From Jatrophihabitans sp. (GTDB lineage Bacteria; Actinomycetota; Actinomycetes; Mycobacteriales; Jatrophihabitantaceae): a stretch of 64,000 bases of DNA. The first letter of the stretch is position 1; each line of letters starts with the position of its first letter. Made by a program: the position numbers and the translations under genes. Of the stretch, positions 25,194 through 33,651 are shown piece by piece. The notes under the pieces were generated by a model. The model did no database searches and was not told where the DNA came from. It worked only from the letters and a program-made list of their open reading frames with translations. The DNA lies in NCBI GenBank assembly GCA_036399055.1, contig DASWNX010000040.1, positions 62,001 through 126,000 of the forward strand. Direction: 5' to 3'.

Positions 25194-25631
25194 ATGGCCG
25201 ATGAGTCAACCCAGTCGATCACCATCAACGCAGCTCCGCCCGCGGTGATGGCGGTGATCGCCGATTTCGACGCTTACCCGCAGTGGGCCAAGTCGGTGAA
25301 GTCCGCCGAGGTCACCGTGCCGGGACCGGACGGCCGGGCGCGGCAGGTCGCCTTCAAGCTCGATGCCGGGGTGATCCGGGACGACTACGAGCTCGCCTAC
25401 GAGTGGCAGGACGACCTGAAGGTCTCCTGGACGCTGGTCACGGGCCAGATGCAGAAGTCCCAGCGCGGCTCGTACACCCTGCGCCCGGCCGGCGACGGCG
25501 CGACCGAGGTGACCTACAACCTCGCTGTCGACCTTGCGATGCCGATGCTGGGCATGCTCAAGCGCAAGGCCGAGAAGGTCGTGATGGACACCGCGCTCAA
25601 GGAGCTGAAGAAGCGCGTTGAGACCGGCTGA
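25194..25631 (+). CDS. SRPBCC family protein (TB16.3-like)
   Basis: The 145-residue protein has a clean SRPBCC fold pattern: SITINAAPPAVMAVIADFDA, YPQWAKSVKSAEV, a run of beta strands (RARQVAFKLDAG, YELAYEWQDDLKVSW) and the closing amphipathic helix LGMLKRKAEKVVMDTALKEL. It resembles the conserved actinobacterial TB16.3 (Rv2185c) family in length and position next to fadD15. The ATG at 25194 follows about 65 bp that include a GC hairpin (25142-25167), perhaps a weak terminator after the first SRPBCC gene. Ligand unknown. Confidence 0.85.
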   Translation: MADESTQSITINAAPPAVMAVIADFDAYPQWAKSVKSAEVTVPGPDGRARQVAFKLDAGVIRDDYELAYEWQDDLKVSWTLVTGQMQKSQRGSYTLRPAGDGATEVTYNLAVDLAMPMLGMLKRKAEKVVMDTALKELKKRVETG

Positions 25632-25703
25632 CGTGGTGTCGACTCACCGGCGCGGCGCCCCTGCGATCACCGCGCCTGAGCTTCTCTGCGGCGGCGGTCG
25701 CTG

Positions 25704-26657
25704 ATGCCGCTGGCTATCGGCGTCGACATCGGCGGCACCAAGGTCGCCGCCGGCGTGGTGGACGATGAGGGCCGGGTGATCGACAGCACCCGGCGCCCAA
25801 CCCCGGGAAGCGACGTCGCCAAGACCGAGGCGGTCATCGCGGAGGTGGTCAACGAGCTGTCGGCGCGGCACGAGGTGTCCGCGGTCGGCATCGGCGCTGC
25901 CGGGTGGATCGCCAACGACCGGGCCACCGTGCTGTTCTCCCCGCATCTGGCCTGGCGCGACGAGCCGTTGCGCGACGCGTTGGCCGAGGCCATCGGGGTG
26001 CCGGTGGTGGTGGAGAACGACGCCAACGCCGCGGCCTGGGCCGAGTACCGCTACGGCGCGGCCCGCGGGGCCCAGGTGGCGGTGATGGTCACCATGGGCA
26101 CCGGGATCGGCGGCGGGCTGGTGATGGGCGGGGTGCTCTACCGCGGCGCCAACGGGGTGGGCTGCGAGTACGGGCACATGAGCGTGGTGCCGGACGGGCG
26201 CCGGTGCGCCTGCGGCAACCGGGGTTGCTGGGAGATGTACGCCTCGGGCAGGGCACTGGCCCGCGACGCCCGCGAGCTCGCCGACGTCTCACCCGTCGGC
26301 GCTGAGCACCTGATGCGGCTGGCCGGCGGTGACCTGAATCAGCTGACCGGCCCCCTGGTCACCCAGGCGGCCCGGGAGGGCGATCCGGCGGCGGTCGAGA
26401 TCTACACCGCGATGGGACGCTGGCTGGGCCGAGGCCTGGCCAACCTGGCGGCGGTGCTCGATCCGACGGTGTTCGTGATCGGCGGTGGGGTGTCCGAGGC
26501 CGGCGACCTGCTGCTCGGCCCGGCCCGGCAGGCCTTCGGCGAGAGCCTCACCGGGCGCGGCTTCCGGCCGGCGGCCGACATCCTGCTGGCCGAGTTGGGC
26601 CCGCAGGCGGGGCTGGTGGGCGCCGCCGACCTGGCTCGCCTGGAAGCTGATCGCTGA
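25704..26657 (+). CDS. ROK-family glucokinase
   Basis: The 317-residue kinase has the ATP phosphate-binding loop AIGVDIGGTKVAAGVV, the catalytic VENDANAAAWAEYRYGA, the MGTGIGGGLVMGG segment, and the ROK zinc signature CACGNRGCWEMYASG. These define ROK glucokinases, which phosphorylate glucose with ATP. The ATG at 25704 gives the standard N-terminus. It is followed convergently, after 42 bp, by a secreted alpha-amylase, so starch breakdown and glucose entry sit side by side. It is the first gene right of the mycobacteria-like block. Confidence 0.92.
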   Translation: MPLAIGVDIGGTKVAAGVVDDEGRVIDSTRRPTPGSDVAKTEAVIAEVVNELSARHEVSAVGIGAAGWIANDRATVLFSPHLAWRDEPLRDALAEAIGVPVVVENDANAAAWAEYRYGAARGAQVAVMVTMGTGIGGGLVMGGVLYRGANGVGCEYGHMSVVPDGRRCACGNRGCWEMYASGRALARDARELADVSPVGAEHLMRLAGGDLNQLTGPLVTQAAREGDPAAVEIYTAMGRWLGRGLANLAAVLDPTVFVIGGGVSEAGDLLLGPARQAFGESLTGRGFRPAADILLAELGPQAGLVGAADLARLEADR

Positions 26658-26699
26658 GGTCTCAGCCCTGTCACGAGGCGCCAGGCCAGGCTCCTCCGG

Positions 26700-28475
26700 C
26701 TATCTCCAGCTGTCATTGAGAGTCAGCGTCGAGCCGGCGCCGGTGTTCACCGTGCGGTTGGTCGAACCCTCCCAGGTGATGGCGCCGTCCGGATTCTTCT
26801 TGATGTACTTGTACTGGATCGCGGTGTTCTTGGGCAGCCACACTGTGGTGGACCAGACCGGGTAGCCGCCAGAGGACAGCGCAGTGGCCAGGTTGGCGTT
26901 CCAGACGCCCAGCAGCGGGTGGTCGCCCACCACGAACACGTTCTGGCCGTAGGCGGTGCTCGCGTTCTCGTTGAAGGTCACCGCGACCGCGCTGCTGGTG
27001 CTGGCGGTGGAGTAGCTGTGGAAGGCGACCGCGCTCTGGGCCGGCACCGTGATGGTGGCGGCGCCGGAGCCGTTGACGGTGACCAGCGGGCCGCTGCAGG
27101 TGGTGCCGGAGGCGCTGCCGTGGATCACGTCGCAGTACGTGCCGGCGGCCATTCCGGTGGTGAAGGCACGGGTCACCGCGGCATGGGTGTTGTTGATCGT
27201 CACGAAGCCGGCCGAGCCGCGGCTGAAGGAGATGACGTTGGCGCCGTCGCTCCACCAGTTGGCCACCGGCTTGCCGGCCACCGCGTTGTGCCAGCCCACC
27301 ATGCCCAGCGTCGCCTGCTGGCGGTGCTGGCACAGCCAGGCGCCGGCGCTGCCGCAGTCGGCGGCCGTGACCATGCCGCTGGCGGCCGCCGGCGGTGATT
27401 GGTCGTTGGCCGAGTAGGTGAAGCTGGAGTAGACCTGCGGCGCGCCGTAGCCCCAGGCCAGGGAGAAGATGTTCGCCAGCTGATAGGTCGAGCCGTTCTT
27501 GTAGCTGAGCGTCGAGCCGTCGCGCGCGGTGTCGTGGTTGTCGACGAAGGTGACGGACTTGTCGCTGGGCTCCATGCCCCAGCTCTGGCCGAAGGTCGCC
27601 AGGTTGGCGATGCTGCCTCCGAACTGCTCCTTGAGCTTGCGGCCGTAGGTGAACTCCAGCACGCTGCCGTTGGCGTGGTAGGCGGGCCAGTCGACCGCTC
27701 CGCCGGGGATGACCTCCTGGTAGAGGAAGTTGGGGCGGGTCAGTTGCGCCTTGATCGCGGCGATGTCGGCGGCGTTGATGTGCTTGGCGGCGTCCAGTCG
27801 GAACCCGTCGACGCCCAGGCTGAGCAGGTCGTTGAGGTAGGCGGCGAGCTTGCCGCGCACGTAGGAGCTCTCGGTGCGCAGGTCCGAGAGCTGCACCAGC
27901 TCGCACTTGTGCACCTGGGTCTGGTTGTTGTAGTCCTGAATCTGGCCGTCTGAGGTCGGGCAGTCACCGGGGGAGTGGTGAAAGTCCTGGCTGCCGTACA
28001 GACCGGGGTAGGTGTACTTGTCGGGAAACGTGGTGCCGGCGTAGCCGGTGTTGCCCTGACCGGTCATGTGGTTGAGCACCGCGTCGGCGTAGACCTTGAC
28101 TCCGGCGTTGTGGCAGGCGGTGACCATGGCCGCGAACGCCGCGCGGTTACCCAGCCGGCCGCTGATCTGGTAGCTGACCGGCTGGTAGATCTCCCACCAG
28201 GGGTGGCCCGCGCTGCCCAGGGTCACCGATTCCTGCGGTGGCGCGACCTGCACCCCGCCATAGCCGTTGGGGCCGAGCACGGTGGCGCACTCGTTGGCGA
28301 CCGAGCTCCAGTTCCACTCGAAGAGGTTGGCGATCACGTCGCCGCGCGGCGGCGTCCCGGCCGCGGCAGCCGGTGCGGAGCCGGAGACGAACGTCGCGAC
28401 CAGAGCAGCCGCGACCAGGGCCATGCTGGCGATGCTGGCGCCAAAGGTTCGGGAGCGCGGGGCGGGTAGGGGCAT
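26700..28475 (-). CDS. Secreted alpha-amylase with starch-binding domain
   Basis: The 591-residue GH13 enzyme has a signal peptide (MPLPAPRSRTFGASI..., cleavage near SAPAAAA, about residue 39). GH13 regions are clear: VYADAVLNHM, GFRLDAAKHI with the nucleophile Asp, EVIPGG with the general acid Glu, and FVDNHDT with the third Asp. After an all-beta C domain comes a CBM20-like starch-binding module (about 490-591: VTFNENASTAYGQNVFVVGD, ending WEGSTNRTV and LNDSW). It hydrolyses extracellular starch. It converges with the glucokinase gene and diverges from sixA over a region holding two 27-bp direct repeats. Confidence 0.94.
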   Translation of the reverse strand: MPLPAPRSRTFGASIASMALVAAALVATFVSGSAPAAAAGTPPRGDVIANLFEWNWSSVANECATVLGPNGYGGVQVAPPQESVTLGSAGHPWWEIYQPVSYQISGRLGNRAAFAAMVTACHNAGVKVYADAVLNHMTGQGNTGYAGTTFPDKYTYPGLYGSQDFHHSPGDCPTSDGQIQDYNNQTQVHKCELVQLSDLRTESSYVRGKLAAYLNDLLSLGVDGFRLDAAKHINAADIAAIKAQLTRPNFLYQEVIPGGAVDWPAYHANGSVLEFTYGRKLKEQFGGSIANLATFGQSWGMEPSDKSVTFVDNHDTARDGSTLSYKNGSTYQLANIFSLAWGYGAPQVYSSFTYSANDQSPPAAASGMVTAADCGSAGAWLCQHRQQATLGMVGWHNAVAGKPVANWWSDGANVISFSRGSAGFVTINNTHAAVTRAFTTGMAAGTYCDVIHGSASGTTCSGPLVTVNGSGAATITVPAQSAVAFHSYSTASTSSAVAVTFNENASTAYGQNVFVVGDHPLLGVWNANLATALSSGGYPVWSTTVWLPKNTAIQYKYIKKNPDGAITWEGSTNRTVNTGAGSTLTLNDSWR

Positions 28476-28512
28476 GGGTGACTCCTCAGGCAGCTGACGG
28501 CTCGTCGCAGGA

Positions 28513-28571
28513 GCGTCATTGCTTGTGAACGCTGTTGCTGGTGCGCGTCATTGCTTCTGAGCGCTGTCGCT
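28513..28571. repeat. Pair of 27-bp imperfect direct repeats upstream of the amylase gene
   Basis: GCGTCATTGCTTGTGAACGC plus 7 bp (28513-28539) is repeated as GCGTCATTGCTTCTGAGCGC plus 7 bp (28545-28571), spaced exactly 32 bp, about three helical turns. They lie in the 218-bp gap between the divergent amylase and SixA genes, 38-96 bp upstream of the amylase start. A regulator-binding role is possible but unproven. Confidence 0.6.
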
Positions 28572-28693
28572 TCTGAGCAACCTCGTCGCGCGACGACGCC
28601 GCAAGCCTATCGCCGCGATGGCGCAAGTCGAGGGTCCGCTCGCGCGTGCGTCGACGCGCTCGTCGCGCTGCTCGATCTGCCAGACTCCAGAAG

Positions 28694-29218
28694 GTGACCC
28701 GACGGCGACTCATCCTGATCAGGCATGCGAAGGCCGAGGCCGGCGCGGTCGACCTCGAACGCCCGCTGACCTCTCGTGGAGTGTCCGACGCCGCGGCCGC
28801 CGGACTGCTGCTGGCGCGGGCCGGCGTCGTGCCTGACCGCGCGGTGCTGTCACCGGCTAGGCGAGCACGCCAGACCTGGGACGGCGTGCAGGCCGGCCTC
28901 GCCGAGCCGGTGGAGGCAGTCATCGACGAGCGCGTCTATGACAACCACGTGGCCGCGCTGCTCCAGGTCATCGCCGATGTCGAGGTGAACGTCGATGCCG
29001 TCGTCGGTTGCCTGGTGCTGGTGGGCCACAACCCGTCCTTCGCGGAATTGGCCATCACCCTGGACGACGGGCAGGGCGATCAGCAGGCCCGGCAACGGCT
29101 GCGGGTCGGCTACCCCACCAGCGGCGTCGCCATCTTCGAGCTGACCGGAGGTTGGGACGAGCTGGCGCCGGAGTCGGCGACCCTGCTCGGTTTCGACATC
29201 GGCCGCGGCGCCGCCTGA
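28694..29218 (+). CDS. SixA-type histidine phosphatase
   Basis: The 174-residue protein begins with the RHG-variant motif LILIRHAKAE, carrying the catalytic His, and has the second conserved His in LVLVGHNPSFAEL and the Arg of SPARRARQTW. This is the compact SixA branch of the histidine phosphatase superfamily, whose E. coli member dephosphorylates phospho-His on phosphocarrier or phosphorelay proteins. The GTG at 28694 is chosen because the motif follows at once; the ribosome-binding site (AGAAGG) is weak. Substrate here unknown. The next gene starts 50 bp downstream. Confidence 0.85.
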   Translation: MTRRRLILIRHAKAEAGAVDLERPLTSRGVSDAAAAGLLLARAGVVPDRAVLSPARRARQTWDGVQAGLAEPVEAVIDERVYDNHVAALLQVIADVEVNVDAVVGCLVLVGHNPSFAELAITLDDGQGDQQARQRLRVGYPTSGVAIFELTGGWDELAPESATLLGFDIGRGAA

Positions 29219-29268
29219 GAGCCGCCCTGCGGTCATCGGTCATGTTGCCGTGCTCGGGCCGAGCGTGA

Positions 29269-29697
29269 ATGCTGCAAGGCGTGACCGATACCGATGCTCC
29301 TGAGGCCGGGCCTGACGACGTCGCGTTCTCACTCAGCTGGCTCGCCGAGGACGGTGCTCTCAGGGGCTCGCTGGAGGCCCGCAACGTCAGCGAGCACCGG
29401 GTGCGGCTGTCCGGCAAACCTCAACTCACCCCGTTGGACGCCGAGGGAAACCCGCTCGAGACCGTGTCGATAATGACCTTGGAGCTGAGGCTTCCCGGCT
29501 ACGTCGAACTCGGACCTGGCGAGTCGGCGACCTCACAGGTCGGGTGGGCGGCGTGGGACGGTCCAGCCGCCGGCGGGACCGTTCGGGTCCAGTGGCCCGG
29601 CGGACAGGCCGACGTGCCGGCCGCGGGGCCGCCTCAGCCGTCGGCGACGGGTCCCGCCACAAATCTGTGGAGCTCGTGGTTCGAGGGTGATGTCTAG
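29269..29697 (+). CDS. Hypothetical beta-rich protein (DUF4232-like)
   Basis: The 142-residue product shows alternating strands (DVAFSLSWLAEDGALRGSLE, ARNVSEHRVRLSGKP, YVELGPGESATSQVGWAAWD, GTVRVQWPGGQ), a pattern resembling the DUF4232 immunoglobulin-like domain, but without a signal peptide or lipobox. The ATG at 29269 or the GTG at 29281 could start it. The C-terminus ends LWSSWFEGDV. It follows sixA by 50 bp. Function unknown; the family link is tentative. Confidence 0.65.
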   Translation: MLQGVTDTDAPEAGPDDVAFSLSWLAEDGALRGSLEARNVSEHRVRLSGKPQLTPLDAEGNPLETVSIMTLELRLPGYVELGPGESATSQVGWAAWDGPAAGGTVRVQWPGGQADVPAAGPPQPSATGPATNLWSSWFEGDV

Positions 29698-29846
29698 CTC
29701 GTCCCTATAAGTGGGCATATGCTACGTCCAGGTTCCGCCGACTGCCTCTCCGCCTGCCCGTCCAACCTCCTGGTGCTAGGTGAAGGGGCCTGCCGAGCCC
29801 ATGAGCGCCACCCGCCGCTCATCCCTGATGAGTGAGGAGGCTCGTG

Positions 29847-30830
29847 GTGAGACTTACCCGCACTTCAGTCCGCACCGGCGCGGTCGCCGTCAGCGCCCTG
29901 GTGACCGCGACCCTGCTCATCGCCGCGGCCACCCAGGCCGTTCCTTCCGCAGCCACACCCGCTTCGGCCGCGCTGGCCGCCCAGCTGGGCGGCCGCTCGG
30001 CCGGCGACTACCAGAACACCGCCGGCCAGACGGTGGTCCCGGTCGTCGACTCGGCGGCCGCCGTCACCGGCGCGCTGGACAAGTCGGCGCGCATCCCTGG
30101 CACTGCCTGGGCCATCGAGCCGCGGACCGGCCAGGTCGTCGTGTCGGTGGACCAGACCGTCACCGGCGCGAAGCTGGCCAAGGTCACCGCGGTGGCGTCC
30201 CGGTTCGGCGACGCGGTGCGTCTGGAGCGGGTGGCCGGCAGCCTGAGTCCGAAGATCGCGGGCGGCGACCCCATCTACGGCGGGGGGTCGGGCTGCACGC
30301 TCGGCTTCAACGTGCGCGACAGCAGCAATGTGTATTACTTCCTGACTGCCGGGCACTGCGGCAATGTCGCCGGAACCTGGTACGCCAACTCCTCGTACAC
30401 CACCGTGCTGGGCCCCACCGCCGGCAGCAGCTTTCCGGGCAACGACTACGCGCTCGTGAAGTACACCAACGCCGCCATCGCCCATCCCGGCGCGGTCAAC
30501 CTGTGCAACGGCAGCAGCCAGGACATCACCTCGGCGGGCAACGCTTACGTCGGTGAACCGGTCAAGTACGCCAGCTGCCGCACCGGCTTCGTGCGCAGCG
30601 GCGTCGTCACGGCGGTCAACGCCACGGTGAACTACGCGCAGGGCACGGTCTACGGCCTGATCAAGACCAACATCTGCGCTGAGGGCGGCGACTCGGGCGG
30701 CCCGCTGTTCGACGGCGCCAAGGCTCTCGGCCTGCTGTCCGGCGGCAGCGGCAACTGCACCACCGGCGGCACGACGTACTTCCAGCCGGTGACCGAGGCG
30801 CTGGCGGCCTACGGCGTCACCGTCTACTAG
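29847..30830 (+). CDS. Secreted S1-family serine protease A (streptogrisin/alpha-lytic type)
   Basis: The 327-residue preproprotease has a signal peptide ([20 protein letters not shown]), a pro-region to about residue 137, and a chymotrypsin-like domain with the triad His170 (TAGHC), Asp200 (GNDYA) and Ser283 (GGDSGG). The likely mature start is [10 protein letters not shown]. Start choice: GAGGAGG lies 6 nt before the GTG at 29847, and the same GAGGAGGCTCGT box precedes all three paralogues here. Compared with protease C the pro-region lacks about 26 residues. The stop codon lies in a 16-bp tandem repeat. It differs from B and C in having extra Cys (VNLCNG, ASCRTG), probably a further disulfide. 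Confidence 0.93.
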   Translation: MRLTRTSVRTGAVAVSALVTATLLIAAATQAVPSAATPASAALAAQLGGRSAGDYQNTAGQTVVPVVDSAAAVTGALDKSARIPGTAWAIEPRTGQVVVSVDQTVTGAKLAKVTAVASRFGDAVRLERVAGSLSPKIAGGDPIYGGGSGCTLGFNVRDSSNVYYFLTAGHCGNVAGTWYANSSYTTVLGPTAGSSFPGNDYALVKYTNAAIAHPGAVNLCNGSSQDITSAGNAYVGEPVKYASCRTGFVRSGVVTAVNATVNYAQGTVYGLIKTNICAEGGDSGGPLFDGAKALGLLSGGSGNCTTGGTTYFQPVTEALAAYGVTVY

Positions 30831-30887
30831 TCCTCACAGCTACTAGTCCTCACGGCTACTAGTCCTCACAGCTACTAGTCCTCACAG
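30824..30887. repeat. Four 16-bp tandem repeats including the stop codon of protease A
   Basis: CTACTAGTCCTCACAG is repeated at 30824-30839, 30840-30855 (one G variant), 30856-30871 and 30872-30887. The coding TAG (30828-30830) lies in the first copy, so each later copy carries an out-of-gene TAG. Confidence 0.95.
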
Positions 30888-30955
30888 CACAGACGCTGTA
30901 AGAGATTCGGGTCAGACACCGTCTGAGTGAAGAGATGTAGTCATCCCCGAATGTC

Positions 30956-30984
30956 TTGTCTACATAACTTCTTCATGCTAAACA
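30956..30984 (+). promoter_or_regulatory. Putative promoter of protease B
   Basis: TTGTCT (30956-30961), a 17-bp spacer and TAAACA (30979-30984) are matched by TTGTCC-N18-TAAACC ahead of protease C. Shortly downstream both have CTCGGATTTGTCTSTTTCGCT (30992-31012 here; 32312-32332 in C) with a single mismatch, in the expected 5' UTR. Conservation amid otherwise divergent DNA supports a shared control element. Confidence 0.6.
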
Positions 30985-31114
30985 GCTGCATCTCGGATTT
31001 GTCTCTTTCGCTTGTCTCATGCGGTTCTCCCCGAAACCGCACGTATCAGGGGAAGAGCCTGCCGAACCAGCCGAGCGGCTACCCCTGCCCGCTCATCTCA
31101 TGAGGAGGCTCGTA

Positions 31115-32032
31115 GTGAGACCCACCCGCACCTCTGTCAGAACCGGCGCCATCGGCGTCGCGATCACCGCGCTCGCAGCAGGAACCCTGCTCATCGCTCC
31201 TTCCACTCAGGCCGCTCCGGCCCCCGGCCCCGCTTCGGCAGCCACCCACAGCTCAGCCGCGCTGGCCAATGTCACCCGCGCGCTGGACACCCACGCCCGC
31301 ATCCCCGGCACCGCGTGGGCGGTGGACCCGAAAACCGCCCAGGTCGTCGTGTCTCTGGATGAGACCGTGACCGGCGCCAAGCTGGCCAGGGTCACCGCGG
31401 TGGTCTCCCAGTTCGGTAGCGCGGTGCGCACCGAGCGGGTCGCCGGCGCCTTCCGCAAGTACATCTCCGGTGGCGACGCCATCTACGGCGGCGCCTACCG
31501 CTGCTCGCTGGGCTTCAACGTGCGCAACAGTTCCGGCGCGTACTTCTTCCTGACCGCCGGCCACTGCGGCAATATCGCCTCGACCTGGTATTCCAACTCC
31601 GCCAAGACGGCGTTGCTCGGCAATGTCACCGGCAGCAGCTTCCCGGGCAATGACTACGCGATCGTGAAGTACACCAACGGCAGCGTCCCGCCCGGCGACG
31701 TCAACCTGTACAACGGCGGCTCCCAGGACATCACCTCGGCGGCGAATGCCTTCGTCGGTGAGTCGGTCAAGCGCAGCGGCAGCACCACGGGCGTCCACAG
31801 CGGCACCGTGACGGCCACCAACGCAACGGTGAACTACGCCGAAGGCACCGTCAGGGGCCTGATCAAGACCAACGTCTGCGCTGAGGGCGGCGACTCAGGC
31901 GGCGCGCTGTTCGACGGCGCCAAGGCGCTCGGCCTGACCTCCGGCGGCAGCGGTAACTGCAGGAGCGGTGGAATCACCTTCTTCCAGCCGGTCACCGAGG
32001 CGCTCTCGGTGTACAAGGTCTCCGTTTACTAG
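31115..32032 (+). CDS. Secreted S1-family serine protease B (short pro-region)
   Basis: The 305-residue paralogue of proteases A and C has a signal peptide ([21 protein letters not shown]), a shortened pro-region lacking about 50 residues compared with C, and a mature domain starting near [10 protein letters not shown]. The triad is His150 (TAGHC), Asp180 (GNDYA) and Ser261 (GGDSGGALF). The pro-region keeps only the second half ([20 protein letters not shown]), the part adjacent to the protease. The GTG at 31115 follows GAGGAGGCTCGTA. It may fold less dependently on its pro-region; that is inference. Terminated by the hairpin at 32100-32128. Confidence 0.92.
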   Translation: MRPTRTSVRTGAIGVAITALAAGTLLIAPSTQAAPAPGPASAATHSSAALANVTRALDTHARIPGTAWAVDPKTAQVVVSLDETVTGAKLARVTAVVSQFGSAVRTERVAGAFRKYISGGDAIYGGAYRCSLGFNVRNSSGAYFFLTAGHCGNIASTWYSNSAKTALLGNVTGSSFPGNDYAIVKYTNGSVPPGDVNLYNGGSQDITSAANAFVGESVKRSGSTTGVHSGTVTATNATVNYAEGTVRGLIKTNVCAEGGDSGGALFDGAKALGLTSGGSGNCRSGGITFFQPVTEALSVYKVSVY

Positions 32033-32099
32033 GCCACTACAGAGCCACAACAGAGCCACTACAGAGCAGCACCAGCCCAAAGGTTTCCTGCCAGCAGGA

Positions 32100-32128
32100 C
32101 GGCCGCCCGCGCATCGTGCGGGCGGCCG
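32100..32128 (+). terminator. Hairpin terminator after protease B
   Basis: CGGCCGCCCGC pairs with GCGGGCGGCCG around a short loop, followed by CTCTGTTG. It closely resembles the hairpin after protease C, showing that the terminator was duplicated with the gene. Confidence 0.75.
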
Positions 32129-32273
32129 CTCTGTTGTCGGCCCTTGCTCGCCGACCGGCTCGAGTGAAGCGCCTTAAGCCTGAGCTAAGGCCTCCATAAG
32201 GGCCAACTAAGTGCGCAACGTTAAGTTCGCGTATGCCATAACTAGATGAACGCAGTCATTCTGTTTGTTTTAC

Positions 32274-32303
32274 TTGTCCGAATAAGTACGTACGTGCTAA
32301 ACC
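32274..32303 (+). promoter_or_regulatory. Putative promoter of protease C
   Basis: TTGTCC (32274-32279), an 18-bp spacer and TAAACC (32298-32303), paralleling the element before protease B, with the shared CTCGGATTTGTCTGTTTCGCT block at 32312-32332. The rest of the 430-bp gap from 32033 to 32462 contains the protease B terminator, AT-richer DNA around 32200-32300 and a C/G-rich leader; I see no further gene. Confidence 0.6.
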
Positions 32304-32462
32304 TAACTCACCTCGGATTTGTCTGTTTCGCTGATCTCGCACGGTCTTTTACCAGATCGAACGGATAGGTGACCTAGCCTGCCGAGCACCCTGAGCGTGC
32401 TCCCCTGCCCGCTCTTGGAGCGTGCTACCCCGGCCCGCTCACCCCCTATGAGGAGGCTCGTC

Positions 32463-33527
32463 TTGAGACCCACCCGCATCTCGGCCCGCACCGGCGCCAT
32501 TGCCGTCGCGGTCACCGCGCTCGCCGCAGGAACCCTGCTGATCGCTCCTTCCACCCAGGCCGCTCCGGCTCCGGCTGCTCCCGCGGTCAGTCCCACCGCT
32601 GCGACCGCACTGGCCACCCAGCTCGGCGCCCGTTCCGCAGGCGCCTACCAGAACGCCGCCGGCCAGATGGTCGTCACCGTCACCGACGCCGCGGCCGCTG
32701 CCCAGGTCCGCAACGCCGGAGCGACGGCGCAGCTCGTCAAGCACGGCTCGGCCGCCCTCAACGGCGCCATCACCACGCTCGACAAGGTCGCCCGCGTCGC
32801 CGGAACCGCATGGGCCGTCGACGCCAAGACCGCCCAGGTCGTCGTGTCACTGGACCAGAGCGTGACCGGCGCCAAGCTGGCCAAGGTCAACGCCGCGGTC
32901 GCCAAGCTCGGTAGCCTGGTTCGCACCGAGCGCGTGGCCGGCACCTTCACCACGACCATCAAGGGTGGCGACGCCATCTACGGCGGCGGCTCGCGCTGCT
33001 CGCTCGGCTTCAACGTCCGCGACAGCGCCGGCACCTACTACTTCCTGACCGCCGGTCACTGCACCAACCTCGCCACGACCTGGTACGCCAACTCGGCGAA
33101 CACCACCGTGCTGGGCAGCCGGACGGGCACCAGCTTCCCGGGCAACGACTACGGGATCGTGCGTTACACCAGCACCATCGCTCACGAGGGCACTGTCAAC
33201 CTGTACAACGGCAGCACCCAGGACATCACCTCGGCCGCCAACGCCTTCGTCGGTGAGGCAGTCAAGCGCAGTGGCAGCACCACCGGTCTTCGCAGCGGCA
33301 GCGTCCAGGCGCTCAACGCCACGGTGAACTACGCCCAGGGCTCGGTCTACGGTCTGATCAAGACCAACGTCTGCGCTGAGGGTGGCGACTCGGGTGGCTC
33401 GCTGTTCGACGGCTCCAAGGCGCTCGGCCTGACCTCAGGTGGCAGTGGCAACTGCAGCTCCGGCGGCATCACGTACTTCCAGCCGGTCACCGAGGCGCTG
33501 TCCGTGTACGGCGTGTCGGTCTACTAA
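32463..33527 (+). CDS. Secreted S1-family serine protease C (full pro-region)
   Basis: The 354-residue preproprotease has the longest pro-region of the three paralogues: after the signal peptide come [20 protein letters not shown] and [20 protein letters not shown], the N-terminal pro-domain pattern of alpha-lytic-type proteases, then [19 protein letters not shown]. The mature domain starts near [10 protein letters not shown] with the triad His199, Asp229 and Ser310 (GGDSGGSLF). GAGGAGG precedes a TTG start at 32463; the corresponding position is GTG in A and B. The sequence is closest to protease B in the mature part. It is exported and probably a general extracellular protease; the substrate is unknown. 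Confidence 0.93.
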   Translation: MRPTRISARTGAIAVAVTALAAGTLLIAPSTQAAPAPAAPAVSPTAATALATQLGARSAGAYQNAAGQMVVTVTDAAAAAQVRNAGATAQLVKHGSAALNGAITTLDKVARVAGTAWAVDAKTAQVVVSLDQSVTGAKLAKVNAAVAKLGSLVRTERVAGTFTTTIKGGDAIYGGGSRCSLGFNVRDSAGTYYFLTAGHCTNLATTWYANSANTTVLGSRTGTSFPGNDYGIVRYTSTIAHEGTVNLYNGSTQDITSAANAFVGEAVKRSGSTTGLRSGSVQALNATVNYAQGSVYGLIKTNVCAEGGDSGGSLFDGSKALGLTSGGSGNCSSGGITYFQPVTEALSVYGVSVY

Positions 33528-33599
33528 AAATCACTGAGCTCTGAGAACCACCGCACCAACCGCTTTCCCCTCCACAAGGCAAGACCAGGCAAGACCAGG

Positions 33600-33630
33600 C
33601 CGGCCGCTCGCGCATCGCGCGGGCGGCCGG
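33600..33630 (+). terminator. Hairpin terminator after protease C
   Basis: CCGGCCGCTCGCGC pairs with GCGCGGGCGGCCGG (one G-U pair) around ATC, followed by TTCTGTG. It lies between protease C and the convergent SDR gene and is a near copy of the hairpin at 32100-32128. Confidence 0.8.
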
Positions 33631-33651
33631 TTCTGTGTGCAGGCCGCCCGC

